From Deltaproteobacteria bacterium (lineage in GTDB: Bacteria > Desulfobacterota > Binatia > Binatales > Binataceae): DNA of 10,898 nt. How positions within the stretch are numbered: position 1 is the first letter of the stretch; each line of letters opens with the position of its first letter. The stretch is from NCBI GenBank assembly GCA_027403435.1, contig DAHZDR010000354.1:1-10898 (forward strand), in the 5' to 3' direction. The translations under genes and the position numbers were made by a program. Below are positions 1 through 5,694 of this stretch, piece by piece. Under the pieces are notes generated by a model. The model did not search any database. It was not told where the DNA came from and saw only the letters and a program-made list of their open reading frames with translations.

Positions 1-187
1 GGCCCCCGAGGATCAGGGCGCGAAGGCCGTGGTCAACGCGGATTCGGCGCGGCTGGCGTACGTGGACGTGGCCGATCCGGGCGTCGTGCTCGACCTGGAC
101 ACTCCCGCCGATCTGGCGCGGGCGGGTTTGGATCCGCCTCCGGCAGCGTTGGGGATTCGTTACAGCTCAAGAGATGATGTAAGCTAA
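1..187 (+). CDS. MobA/MocA-like nucleotidyltransferase, C-terminal end (partial)
   Basis: The 5' end lies outside the window. Reading from base 2, an open frame of 61 codons ends at TAA (185-187). It carries two features typical of the C-terminus of MobA-like NTP transferases: an early DQGAK segment (family form GDxGAR/K) and, about 25 residues later, LDLDTPADLARAG, matching the family's D-(I/L)-D-T-P-x-D-L signature. In this family (MocA, MobA, CoxI-associated cytidylyltransferases) the protein transfers CMP or GMP to molybdopterin or a related cofactor in the cytoplasm. The last residues (SSRDDVS) are not conserved family sequence. Which nucleotide and which cofactor cannot be told, because the N-terminal nucleotide-binding loop is missing. 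A sugar-phosphate or other MobA-fold nucleotidyltransferase is an alternative. Confidence 0.7.
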   Translation, partial: APEDQGAKAVVNADSARLAYVDVADPGVVLDLDTPADLARAGLDPPPAALGIRYSSRDDVS

Positions 188-215
188 TCGATAGATGACG
201 CCTTGCACGTATAAC

Positions 216-244
216 TGTAACCGATCCGGGGTGATCGGCGTAAT
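216..244 (+). promoter_or_regulatory. Candidate ECF-type (autoregulatory) promoter
   Basis: TGTAACC (216-222) is followed, after exactly 16 bases, by CGTAAT (239-244). An AAC-containing -35 and a CGT-type -10 separated by 16-17 bases is the usual layout of promoters read by ECF sigma factors, which often control their own operon. The site lies directly in front of the ECF sigma gene. The predicted transcript start is near 251, giving a leader of only about 5 bases if translation begins at 256, or about 38 bases if it begins at 289. Seen: the two boxes and spacing. Inferred: their use by this sigma factor. Confidence 0.5.
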
Positions 245-255
245 AACCGGCAGAG

Positions 256-897
256 ATGCTTGCCGCGCTGCCAATCGATCGTCGCTGGATGGCTTCAGCC
301 GTCAGAACGGATGAGGAGTTGATCGCCGAAGTCCTTGCCGGACAGACGGCGGCATTTGCCGAACTGGCCTCGCGCTATCGCGAAAAGATCGAGCGATTGT
401 GCGGGCGTTTCTTTTCGGACCGCGAGCTCGTTCGCGATTTGTCGCAGGAGAGCATCATTCGTTCTTTTGCCGGTCTGGCGAGCTATCGGGCGGATATGCC
501 ATTTCTTGGATGGCTCCGCGCGATCGTCGCCAACGTATGCTACGACGAGCTGCGGCGGCGTCAGCGCCGTCCTGAAGAGCTAATCGCCGATTTCACCGTC
601 GCCGAACATACCTGGGTCCAATTGGTCAACGAAGCCACGCCCGAGGATATCGTCGAAGCCTCGGAGCAACGGCGCGAGGCGCACGACTTGGCCCATCAAC
701 TGCTCCAGGCGCTGCGGCCCGAAGACCGGATGGTGATGGTGCTGAAGGAGACCGAAGATCTGAGCGTCAGCGAAATCGCGCGGACTATGGGATGGAGCGA
801 AGCCAAGGTCAAAATTCGCGCGTTTCGGGCGCGGCAAACAATGCGCAGGGAAGCCGAGCGGATTTTGACCGCGCGGCGTGGACGGGCGGCGCGATGA
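256..897 (+). CDS. ECF-family RNA polymerase sigma factor
   Basis: The 213-residue product has the two-domain plan of extracytoplasmic-function sigma factors. Sigma region 2 covers about residues 33-105, with DLSQESIIRSF (region 2.2) and GWLRAIVANVCYDELRRR (2.3-2.4, core binding and -10 recognition). Sigma region 4 covers about 146-198, with the helix-turn-helix LSVSEIARTMGWSEAKVK followed by a basic helix that would read the -35 box. It would direct RNA polymerase to a small stress regulon. Its stop codon overlaps the start of the anti-sigma gene (ATGA, 894-897), so the two are probably translationally coupled. The start is uncertain: ATG 256 lacks a spaced ribosome-binding site, and ATG 289 (protein starting MASAVRTDEEL) fits both the family's usual N-terminus and the promoter position better. 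The ECF subgroup cannot be assigned by eye. Confidence 0.93.
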   Translation: MLAALPIDRRWMASAVRTDEELIAEVLAGQTAAFAELASRYREKIERLCGRFFSDRELVRDLSQESIIRSFAGLASYRADMPFLGWLRAIVANVCYDELRRRQRRPEELIADFTVAEHTWVQLVNEATPEDIVEASEQRREAHDLAHQLLQALRPEDRMVMVLKETEDLSVSEIARTMGWSEAKVKIRAFRARQTMRREAERILTARRGRAAR

Positions 898-1406
898 ACT
901 GTTTCGAAGCACGCAAGGAATTTGTCGCTTTCTGGCGGCGCACTCTGGACGTGGCGCGGCGCGCCGAGTTTAGCAACCATCTGGAGCGGTGCGAGCGCTG
1001 CGATCATTCTTTTCGGCTGTTCGCGATCAGCGCGCCGGTAATCCATTCGGCGCGCCAGCCCGAGGCGGCGCGTTACGCCACGCCGCTGACGAACGCGCGG
1101 CCGCGGATCGTCGTGGCGCCGCGGCCGCTGCGCGCGCGGCGGATCCCGCCCGCCGCGTCGCCGTGGCGCGCGATGACGGCGGCGGCGGCGCTGCTGCTGG
1201 TGAGCGGCGCTTCGGCGTGGTCGGTGCAAATGGTGCCGTCGCGGAGTTTTCCCGACACTTTTTCCGCCGACGATTTGCATGCCGCGCCGGTGGCGTATTT
1301 CCCCGACGGCGTGGCGATCGAGAATCCGGGCGAAGAGCCCGCGCTGTTCGAATCGATCGCGCCGGACCCGGCTCTGACCATGAACGATAATGGCGTTACA
1401 GGGTAA
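894..1406 (+). CDS. Membrane-anchored zinc-finger anti-sigma factor
   Basis: The 170-residue protein begins at the ATG that overlaps the sigma gene's stop. Its N-terminus carries Cys3 and H29-x3-C33-x2-C36, the ZAS/zf-HC2 zinc-binding signature of anti-sigma domains that hold an ECF sigma factor inactive in the cytoplasm. A basic, Pro/Arg-rich linker (about 67-91) leads to one hydrophobic segment (about 92-113, AMTAAAALLLVSGASAW), followed by an acidic periplasmic tail of about 55 residues that resembles nothing I recognise. This is the expected layout: sigma-binding domain inside, sensor part outside. Its end overlaps the next gene by 17 bases, which suggests one transcript and coupled synthesis of all three proteins. 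How the signal releases the sigma factor (redox at the zinc site, proteolysis, or a partner protein) is not visible. Confidence 0.85.
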   Translation: MNCFEARKEFVAFWRRTLDVARRAEFSNHLERCERCDHSFRLFAISAPVIHSARQPEAARYATPLTNARPRIVVAPRPLRARRIPPAASPWRAMTAAAALLLVSGASAWSVQMVPSRSFPDTFSADDLHAAPVAYFPDGVAIENPGEEPALFESIAPDPALTMNDNGVTG

Positions 1407-1848
1407 GTATGGCTTGATGGTGCTGGTCGCGGTGTTGCTCGCCGGCGCCGCAATTGGCTTCGCCAGCACCTCGCTCGCCTATCGGCTCCATTGGATTGAG
1501 GCTCCCAGGCAGACTCTGGTCGATCAGATGACCCATGACCTCAAGCTGGATCCGTCGCAGCGCGAGCAGGTGGGCGCGGTGATGCGCCATACGCACGACC
1601 GGATCACCGCGATGCGCGTTGGGTTCCAGCGCCAGCGCCGCCAGCTTCTGCTCGACGCTTATCTGCAAATCTCCGCGATCCTGACGCCTGGGCAGCGCGC
1701 GCGCTTCGACGCCGAGTTCGTGCCGCCGCGCTTCCGCGAAGCGGCGCTCAGGAAGGGCCGCACTTTCAATCCGTCCGCCAATCCGTTTGCCGCCACCAAC
1801 GCCGCTGGCGCCGCCACGAATCCGATCGCGTCGCCGTCCGCGCCCTGA
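1390..1848 (+). CDS. Spy/CpxP/CnrX-like periplasmic protein (candidate metal or stress sensor)
   Basis: The 152-residue product has an N-terminal hydrophobic segment (about 8-30) that could be a signal anchor, then a helical, Arg/Gln-rich region. LKLDPSQREQ (51-60) and LTPGQRARF (99-107) resemble the paired L-(T/D)-P-x-Q-R elements of the Spy/CpxP/ZraP/CnrX superfamily, whose periplasmic helical hairpins act as chaperones or metal sensors. Possible metal ligands are H34, H49, H67 and H69. The C-terminal 30 residues are Ala/Asn/Pro-rich and look disordered. It is the third gene of the sigma/anti-sigma unit and overlaps the second, so it may sense the signal for the anti-sigma factor or be a feedback modulator. 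ATG 1417 is an alternative start that would shorten the N-terminus. Fold assignment rests on motifs and context only. Confidence 0.65.
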   Translation: MALQGKYGLMVLVAVLLAGAAIGFASTSLAYRLHWIEAPRQTLVDQMTHDLKLDPSQREQVGAVMRHTHDRITAMRVGFQRQRRQLLLDAYLQISAILTPGQRARFDAEFVPPRFREAALRKGRTFNPSANPFAATNAAGAATNPIASPSAP

Positions 1849-1876
1849 GCGCGGCGCGCCGCCGGCCCCGCTCAGG
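1844..1876. terminator. Inverted repeat between convergent genes (possible bidirectional terminator)
   Basis: CCTGAGCG (1844-1851) and CGCTCAGG (1869-1876) are perfect 8-base complements around a 17-base GC-rich loop that can pair internally. Each arm contains the stop codon of one of the two convergent genes: TGA 1846-1848 on plus, and TCA 1872-1874 read as TGA on minus. There is no T-tract on either side, so it is not a textbook Rho-independent terminator. It may still stop transcription or protect mRNA ends. Confidence 0.45.
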
Positions 1877-2549
1877 AGCCGATCATGTCGTGGATCAGCC
1901 GGTCGGCCTGATTGGCGATGTCGGGATTCTTGGCGCGATCGGCGCTCGCCAGCTTGAGATAACGCAGCGCCGCGTCGTGATTTCCCTGCGCCGCGTAGAT
2001 CTGTCCCATCCGCAGTTCCGCGAACGACGAGGTCGGGTCGATTTGCAGCGCCTTCTGATAGTTCGGCAGCGCGTCGTCCATCCGCGGCGGCGAAAACGAC
2101 ATGTAGGCCTCGCCGATATTGAGATAGGCGCTCGCTTCGCGCGGCTGATATTTGAGCAATTTCTGATAGACTTCGATCACCTTGCCGAAGTTCGATCGCG
2201 AATTGTAGAACAGCGCGAGGTAGATGTAGGCGTCGTCGTAGGTCGGATCGAGATCGGTCGCCTGCCACAGGAGCTTAACCGCCTGATCGCTGTCGGTCAG
2301 GTTGATGGCGGCGGCGACCAGGGCGCGAGCCTTGGCCGCGTTCGATTCATCGAATGACGGCGCGCCGGCGCCTGGCGGCGGCGCGGACGGGCCGCCCGGA
2401 GCGCTGGAGAGTGACGCGGGCGGCGGCGAACCGCCGACGGATTCCGCGATTCCGGTGGGCGAATTGCCGGCCGCCGCGAACCGCGGCGCGATCGGCGCGA
2501 TCGCGAGCAGGGCGGCCAGGATCCAGGCGTATGATGGGCGCTGAAGCAT
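1872..2549 (-). CDS. Secreted TPR-repeat protein
   Basis: The 225-residue protein starts with a likely signal peptide (hydrophobic about 9-20, small residues at 25-27 before GNS). A Pro/Ser/Ala/Gly-rich linker (about 40-65) follows, then three to four tetratricopeptide repeats (about 70-103, 106-137, 140-171, 177-207). The repeats show the usual landmarks: LLWQATDLDP, AYIYLALFYN, AYLNIGEAYM, YQKALQIDP and GQIYAAQGNHDAALRYL. TPR proteins are helical scaffolds for protein-protein contacts, so this one most likely acts in the periplasm, but no partner can be named. The preceding 30 bases lack a clear Shine-Dalgarno site. An ECF-like promoter-like sequence lies just upstream. It converges on the sigma-factor unit with 23 bases between the genes. 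Confidence 0.88.
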   Translation of the reverse strand: MLQRPSYAWILAALLAIAPIAPRFAAAGNSPTGIAESVGGSPPPASLSSAPGGPSAPPPGAGAPSFDESNAAKARALVAAAINLTDSDQAVKLLWQATDLDPTYDDAYIYLALFYNSRSNFGKVIEVYQKLLKYQPREASAYLNIGEAYMSFSPPRMDDALPNYQKALQIDPTSSFAELRMGQIYAAQGNHDAALRYLKLASADRAKNPDIANQADRLIHDMIGS

Positions 2550-2559
2550 ATCGATTCGG

Positions 2560-2588
2560 GTTAAGAGGTCCCGGGGAAAATGGTTGCA
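2560..2588 (-). promoter_or_regulatory. Weak ECF-like promoter candidate for the TPR gene
   Basis: On the minus strand TGCAACC (2588-2582) is followed after 16 bases by CTTAAC (2565-2560). The first box differs by one base from the TGTAACC in front of the sigma gene, and the spacer length is the same. The second box lacks the CGT usual in ECF -10 elements. The TPR start codon lies 10 bases beyond the second box, which would give an almost leaderless mRNA. The resemblance could be chance. Confidence 0.25.
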
Positions 2589-2652
2589 CGATTGGCGTCA
2601 GTTGCAAAGCCGGTGCGCGGGCGAAGCCGCGCGCGTGGATAATTCGCCCGCG

Positions 2653-3471
2653 ATGGAAACCTATGCGGTTGCGGGCGCCGATGGGCTCAAGCTTAATTGC
2701 GTCGATTTCGGCGGCCGCGGCCGTCCGCCGGCGCTGCTGATTCATGGCGGCGCGGCGCATGCGCGCTGGTGGGATTTCGTCGCCGCCGGTTTGATCGATC
2801 GCTATCACGTGCTCGCGCTCGATCAGCGCGGTCACGGCGACAGCGCCTGGAGCGCCGAGGGAAGTTACGGGACGCGCCACTATATCGCCGATCTCGAGGC
2901 GGTAATCGCGCGCTGGGATTTCGGTCCGCCCGTGTTGATCGGCCGTTCGATGGGCGGTCATAACGTGATGTGCCACGCGATTCGCCATAGCGCGCGCCTG
3001 CGCGCGATCGCGGTGATTGACAGTCCGCCGAATTATCCGGCCGACGCGGTCGCCACGCTGCGCGATCTGGCGGCCAAGCCCGGCCGCCGGTTCGATTCGC
3101 TGGCGGAGGCGATCGCGGCGTTTCGCACGATTCCGGCGGAGACGATCGCCACGCCCGAAGTGCTGGCCCATGTCGCCACGCGCTCTTTCCGCCAGGCCGG
3201 CGACGGCAAATGGGATTACAAGGCCGATCGCCGGACGATGATCCGCGATCCGCTGCCCGCGTGGGACGGGCTTAAGCAAATTAGTTGTCCCGCCCTGTTC
3301 GTCAAGCCCGAAAAGAGCGTGTTGCCGCCGGGCGTGGCGGAAAAGATGGTGGCGCGGATGCCGCGTGGACGGTTGGCGACGGTTCCCGCTTCGCATCATC
3401 ACGCGCCGCTGGATAATCCACGGGGATTGGCGGCGGCGCTGGGCGCGTTTCTGGACGAAATTGCGGCATGA
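2653..3471 (+). CDS. Alpha/beta-hydrolase fold protein, first of a tandem pair
   Basis: From ATG 2653 the product has 272 residues, the normal size for a single-domain alpha/beta-hydrolase. Seen in order: the oxyanion-hole segment LLIHGG (28-33), LDQRGHGDS (56-64), the nucleophile elbow GRSMGG (97-102) with Ser99, a probable acid at Glu220 (in VKPEKS), and a catalytic-His region ASHHHAPLDNP (247-256), where one of three consecutive His completes the triad. The enzyme should hydrolyse an ester, amide, lactone or similar bond in the cytoplasm; no signal peptide is seen. The substrate cannot be inferred. A TTG at 2584 would add 23 residues that do not resemble the family, so ATG 2653 is preferred, although its ribosome-binding site is weak. 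It overlaps the next, homologous gene by ATGA. Confidence 0.9.
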   Translation: METYAVAGADGLKLNCVDFGGRGRPPALLIHGGAAHARWWDFVAAGLIDRYHVLALDQRGHGDSAWSAEGSYGTRHYIADLEAVIARWDFGPPVLIGRSMGGHNVMCHAIRHSARLRAIAVIDSPPNYPADAVATLRDLAAKPGRRFDSLAEAIAAFRTIPAETIATPEVLAHVATRSFRQAGDGKWDYKADRRTMIRDPLPAWDGLKQISCPALFVKPEKSVLPPGVAEKMVARMPRGRLATVPASHHHAPLDNPRGLAAALGAFLDEIAA

Positions 3472-4295
3472 ACGAGCCGGCCAGCGGTTTCGTCGCCGGC
3501 GCGCCGCGGCTCCATTATCTCCAATGGAATTGCGCCGCGCCAATCGCGCTGCTGCTGATGCATGGCAATTCCGCCAACGCCTGGTGGTGGCGCGGTTTCG
3601 CCGAGCGGATGGATCCCCGGCGCTATCGCCTGATCGCGCTCGACCTGCGCGGCCACGGCGACAGCGACTGGGCGCGGCCCGCCGCCTACGCGCCGGACGA
3701 TTACGCCGCCGACGCGGCGCGCGCGATCGCGGCGCTGGGCCTGGAGCGGCCGATCGTGGTCGGCCATAGCATGGGCGGAATCGCGACGGTCGCGTTCGCC
3801 GCGGGTTATGCCGAACTGGCGCGCGCGGCGGTCGCGGTGGATATCGCGGTTACTTCGACGCCGCGGCGCAATCGTTATCTGGCGCGGCTGAAGGCGCTGC
3901 CGACCGTGATCTATCCCGATTTGGCGACCGCGCGGGCGCGGTTTAGACTGATGCCCGACGAGGGCGCAATCGCGCCCGAAGCGCTTGCGGAGATCGCCGC
4001 GCGCAGCCTCAAGCGAATCGACGATGGCCGCTTCACGATGAAGTTCGATCGGGAAAGCTTCTTCGGCAGCGACGGACTCGACACGGCGGCGGCGATCGCG
4101 TCGATCCGGATGCCGACGCTGCTGGTGCGGGCGGAACTGAGCCGGATTATGACGGCGGAGGCGGCGGCGCGCGCGGTGGCCGCGAACCTGCTGGTCACGC
4201 TGGTTGAAATTCCCGCCACGCATCATCATTTGCCGCTGGAGCGGCCGGATCTGCTGGCCGCGGCCGTGGCGAATTTTATCGAGCGGCTGGCCTGA
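3468..4295 (+). CDS. Alpha/beta-hydrolase fold protein, second of a tandem pair
   Basis: The 275-residue protein has the same plan as its upstream neighbour: LLLMHGN (28-34), LDLRGHGDS (59-66), nucleophile elbow GHSMGG (99-104) with Ser101, a probable acid at Glu223 (in VRAELS), and ATHHHLPLERP (250-260) carrying the catalytic His. The cap region also matches the neighbour, with a shared pattern of ARFR near 156-160, then APEALAEIAARS (169-180), then a G-R-F segment. The start ATG overlaps the upstream stop (ATGA, 3468-3471), so translation is probably coupled. The two are likely the result of an old tandem duplication, since they now differ at most positions outside the motifs. There is no signal peptide, and the substrate is unknown. 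Esterase, lactonase or C-C hydrolase activity are all possible. Confidence 0.9.
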   Translation: MNEPASGFVAGAPRLHYLQWNCAAPIALLLMHGNSANAWWWRGFAERMDPRRYRLIALDLRGHGDSDWARPAAYAPDDYAADAARAIAALGLERPIVVGHSMGGIATVAFAAGYAELARAAVAVDIAVTSTPRRNRYLARLKALPTVIYPDLATARARFRLMPDEGAIAPEALAEIAARSLKRIDDGRFTMKFDRESFFGSDGLDTAAAIASIRMPTLLVRAELSRIMTAEAAARAVAANLLVTLVEIPATHHHLPLERPDLLAAAVANFIERLA

Positions 4296-4297
4296 AT

Positions 4298-4313
4298 CGC
4301 CGCGCGGGCGGCG
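4298..4313 (+). terminator. GC-rich hairpin after the hydrolase pair
   Basis: CGCCGC (4298-4303) and GCGGCG (4308-4313) form a perfect 6-base stem with a 4-base loop, beginning three bases after the TGA of the second hydrolase gene. No T-tract follows. It may mark the end of the two-gene transcript, but in such GC-rich sequence short stems arise easily. Confidence 0.3.
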
Positions 4314-4386
4314 CGCGTGGCGGCCGCGGGCGCGACCGCATATATGCTTAACTTGATCTCCCGCATGGGCGAAACGGAGAGCGTCG

Positions 4387-5184
4387 ATGGCAAACAGGGA
4401 TGAGCTGGCCGGGGACGCCGCGATCATCACGGCGGCGCGCGCAATCGTCGCGGCGGACTACGTAATCGGCTTGACCGGCGCCGGCATGTCGGTCGAAAGC
4501 GGCATCCCGCCGTTTCGCGGTCCGGGCGGACTCTGGACCAAATATGGCGAGCCGCCGATGAACGGCTACGAGATTTTTCTGGCCGATCCGAAAAAGGCGT
4601 GGGAAGAGCGGATTCGCCGGCAGGACGACGAATTATGGGGTCCCCTGCGGGTGGCGCGGCCCAACCTTGGCCATCGCGCGCTGGCGGAGCTGGAGGCGAT
4701 GGGGGTGCTCAAGTTTTTGATTACCCAGAACGTTGACGATCTCCATCGCCAGGCCGGTCAAACCGGCTTGGCCGAAATTCACGGCAACTGGAAGCTGGTG
4801 CGCTGTATCGAGTGCGGGGCGCGCTTTCGCGCGGAGGATATCCGGATTGATACGTTGCCGCCGCCGTGTCCGAAATGCGCGGGGTTGCTCAAGAGCGACA
4901 CGGTGGCGTTCGGCGAGCCGATTCCGCGCGACGCGCTGGCCGCATGCGTCGCGCACGCGGCGCGGGCCGATCTGGCGATCGTCGCGGGCACTTCGGCGAC
5001 GGTCTATCCGGCGGCCGGCTTCGCGCTGGAGGTCAAGCGGCGCGGCGGAGTGTTGATCGAAACGAATCTCTACGAGTCCGAAATCACGCCGGTATGCGAC
5101 GTGAGCCTGCGCGGAGCGACCGGAGAAATTCTGCCGCGGCTGGTCGCGGCGGTGGGCGAACTGCGCCGGGCGCGGCTTTCCTGA
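4387..5184 (+). CDS. Sir2-family NAD-dependent protein deacylase (sirtuin)
   Basis: The 265-residue protein shows the sirtuin core. GAGMSVESGIPPFRGPGGLW (31-50) is the NAD-binding loop. TQNVDDLH (113-120) and HGN (132-134, catalytic His132) follow, then a zinc knuckle of C140-x2-C143 and C161-x2-C164, then GTSATVYPAA (201-210) and ETN (225-227). It removes acyl groups from lysine side chains using NAD in the cytoplasm. Where CobB/SIRT5-type enzymes carry a Tyr-x-x-Arg pair that binds acidic acyl groups, this sequence appears to read W72-E-E-R75. Acyl preference is therefore open, and my alignment is by eye. The start at ATG 4387 is supported by GGAG (4376-4379) seven bases upstream. Length is typical for bacterial sirtuins. 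Confidence 0.95.
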   Translation: MANRDELAGDAAIITAARAIVAADYVIGLTGAGMSVESGIPPFRGPGGLWTKYGEPPMNGYEIFLADPKKAWEERIRRQDDELWGPLRVARPNLGHRALAELEAMGVLKFLITQNVDDLHRQAGQTGLAEIHGNWKLVRCIECGARFRAEDIRIDTLPPPCPKCAGLLKSDTVAFGEPIPRDALAACVAHAARADLAIVAGTSATVYPAAGFALEVKRRGGVLIETNLYESEITPVCDVSLRGATGEILPRLVAAVGELRRARLS

Positions 5185-5186
5185 GC

Positions 5187-5208
5187 GCCGCCGGTTTCAG
5201 CCGGCCGC
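5187..5208 (+). terminator. Imperfect hairpin after the sirtuin gene
   Basis: GCCGG (5190-5194) pairs with CCGGC (5201-5205) around the loop TTTCAG. After one mismatch two more pairs extend the stem (5187-5188 with 5207-5208). It starts three bases after the TGA. No T-tract follows, so termination is only a possibility. Confidence 0.3.
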
Positions 5209-5215
5209 TTGGGTT

Positions 5216-5272
5216 GCGGCGGCGCCGCGGGTGCGGATCGCAAGGAGCGGCGTCATATGCGGCGGCGCCGCG
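5216..5272. repeat. Short direct repeat, two 14-base copies
   Basis: GCGGCGGCGCCGCG occurs at 5216-5229 and again at 5259-5272, 43 bases apart start to start, in the stretch between the sirtuin and CDGSH genes. Each copy contains the palindrome GGCGCC and could form a small hairpin or pair with the other. A strong AAGGAG sits between the copies (5242-5247). Function unknown; low-complexity GC sequence is an alternative explanation. Confidence 0.4.
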
Positions 5273-5364
5273 AGCGTTTGACTCAGGCGCGGCCGGTGGT
5301 CTTTGATTGCGGCGGACGCGGCGCCGGCAGGCCGCGCGCGATATCCCAGGGAGTGAGAAAAACG

Positions 5365-5568
5365 ATGGCGCGAATAGTCAGGCACGACAAAAACGGTCCC
5401 TATGAGGTTCCTGAAGGCACGGAGCTGCCGGCATGGATTTGCGGCTGTGGACTGTCGAAAAACAAGCCCTTTTGCGACGGCACGCACAAAAAGACGCGCG
5501 ATGAAAACTCCGGCGAAGTGTACGTCTATGACGAACACGGACGGGTAAAAGTCAACACGGAGTATTGA
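5365..5568 (+). CDS. CDGSH iron-sulfur domain protein
   Basis: From ATG 5365 the product has 67 residues, a typical size for bacterial stand-alone CDGSH proteins. The cluster-binding signature C-x-C-x2-S-x3-P-x-C-D-G-(S/T)-H is complete: C26, C28, S31, P35, C37, D38, G39, H41. In this family three Cys and one His hold a redox-active 2Fe-2S cluster in a small, often dimeric protein, linked to electron transfer or cluster handling. The N-terminus MARIVRHDKNGPYEVP and the YVYDEHGRV tail also fit the family. AGGGAG (5348-5353) lies 11 bases before this ATG. A second in-frame ATG at 5257, nine bases after a strong AAGGAG (5242-5247), would add 36 Arg-rich residues unlike the family, making 103 residues. 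I prefer 5365 on conservation. No redox partner gene adjoins it. Confidence 0.92.
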   Translation: MARIVRHDKNGPYEVPEGTELPAWICGCGLSKNKPFCDGTHKKTRDENSGEVYVYDEHGRVKVNTEY

Positions 5569-5612
5569 TTCGCATGGCGCGGGCGGGGCGAATCGGCAAG
5601 CTTCGGCCGCCC

Positions 5613-5630
5613 GCGCGGCGATCGCCGCGC
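5613..5630. repeat. Perfect 18-base palindrome between convergent genes
   Basis: GCGCGGCGA (5613-5621) is directly followed by its complement TCGCCGCGC (5622-5630), with no spacer. It lies in the 126-base gap where the CDGSH gene (plus) and uppP (minus) converge. It contains the octamer GCGATCGC. With no loop and no T-tract it is more like a two-fold protein-binding site than a terminator, although it could form a hairpin in RNA with a small loop. Confidence 0.5.
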
Positions 5631-5694
5631 CGCGCGTCTGGCGCCGCGTCGAAGTTCGCGGATCGCGGTTGGCGGCGCGCGCCGAACGGCGGAT

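Noticed and set aside
1165..1202. GCG/GGC and CTG triplet run as a repeat element
   Set aside because: It encodes the Ala/Leu-rich membrane helix of the anti-sigma factor and is explained by codon use.
2615..2643. Hairpin with one bulged G (2615-2632) and GATAAT (2638-2643) just before the first hydrolase
   Set aside because: GATAAT has no matching -35 box at proper spacing, and a bulged GC stem is expected by chance in this composition.
2347..3543. Long minus-strand open frame (398 codons) over the TPR and first hydrolase genes
   Set aside because: Arg/His/Ala-rich translation with no motif; it lies opposite a clear alpha/beta-hydrolase and partly over the TPR gene in another frame.
3399..4430. 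Long minus-strand open frame (343 codons) opposite the second hydrolase
   Set aside because: Low-complexity Arg/His/Gln-rich translation; the plus strand encodes a protein with a full catalytic triad.
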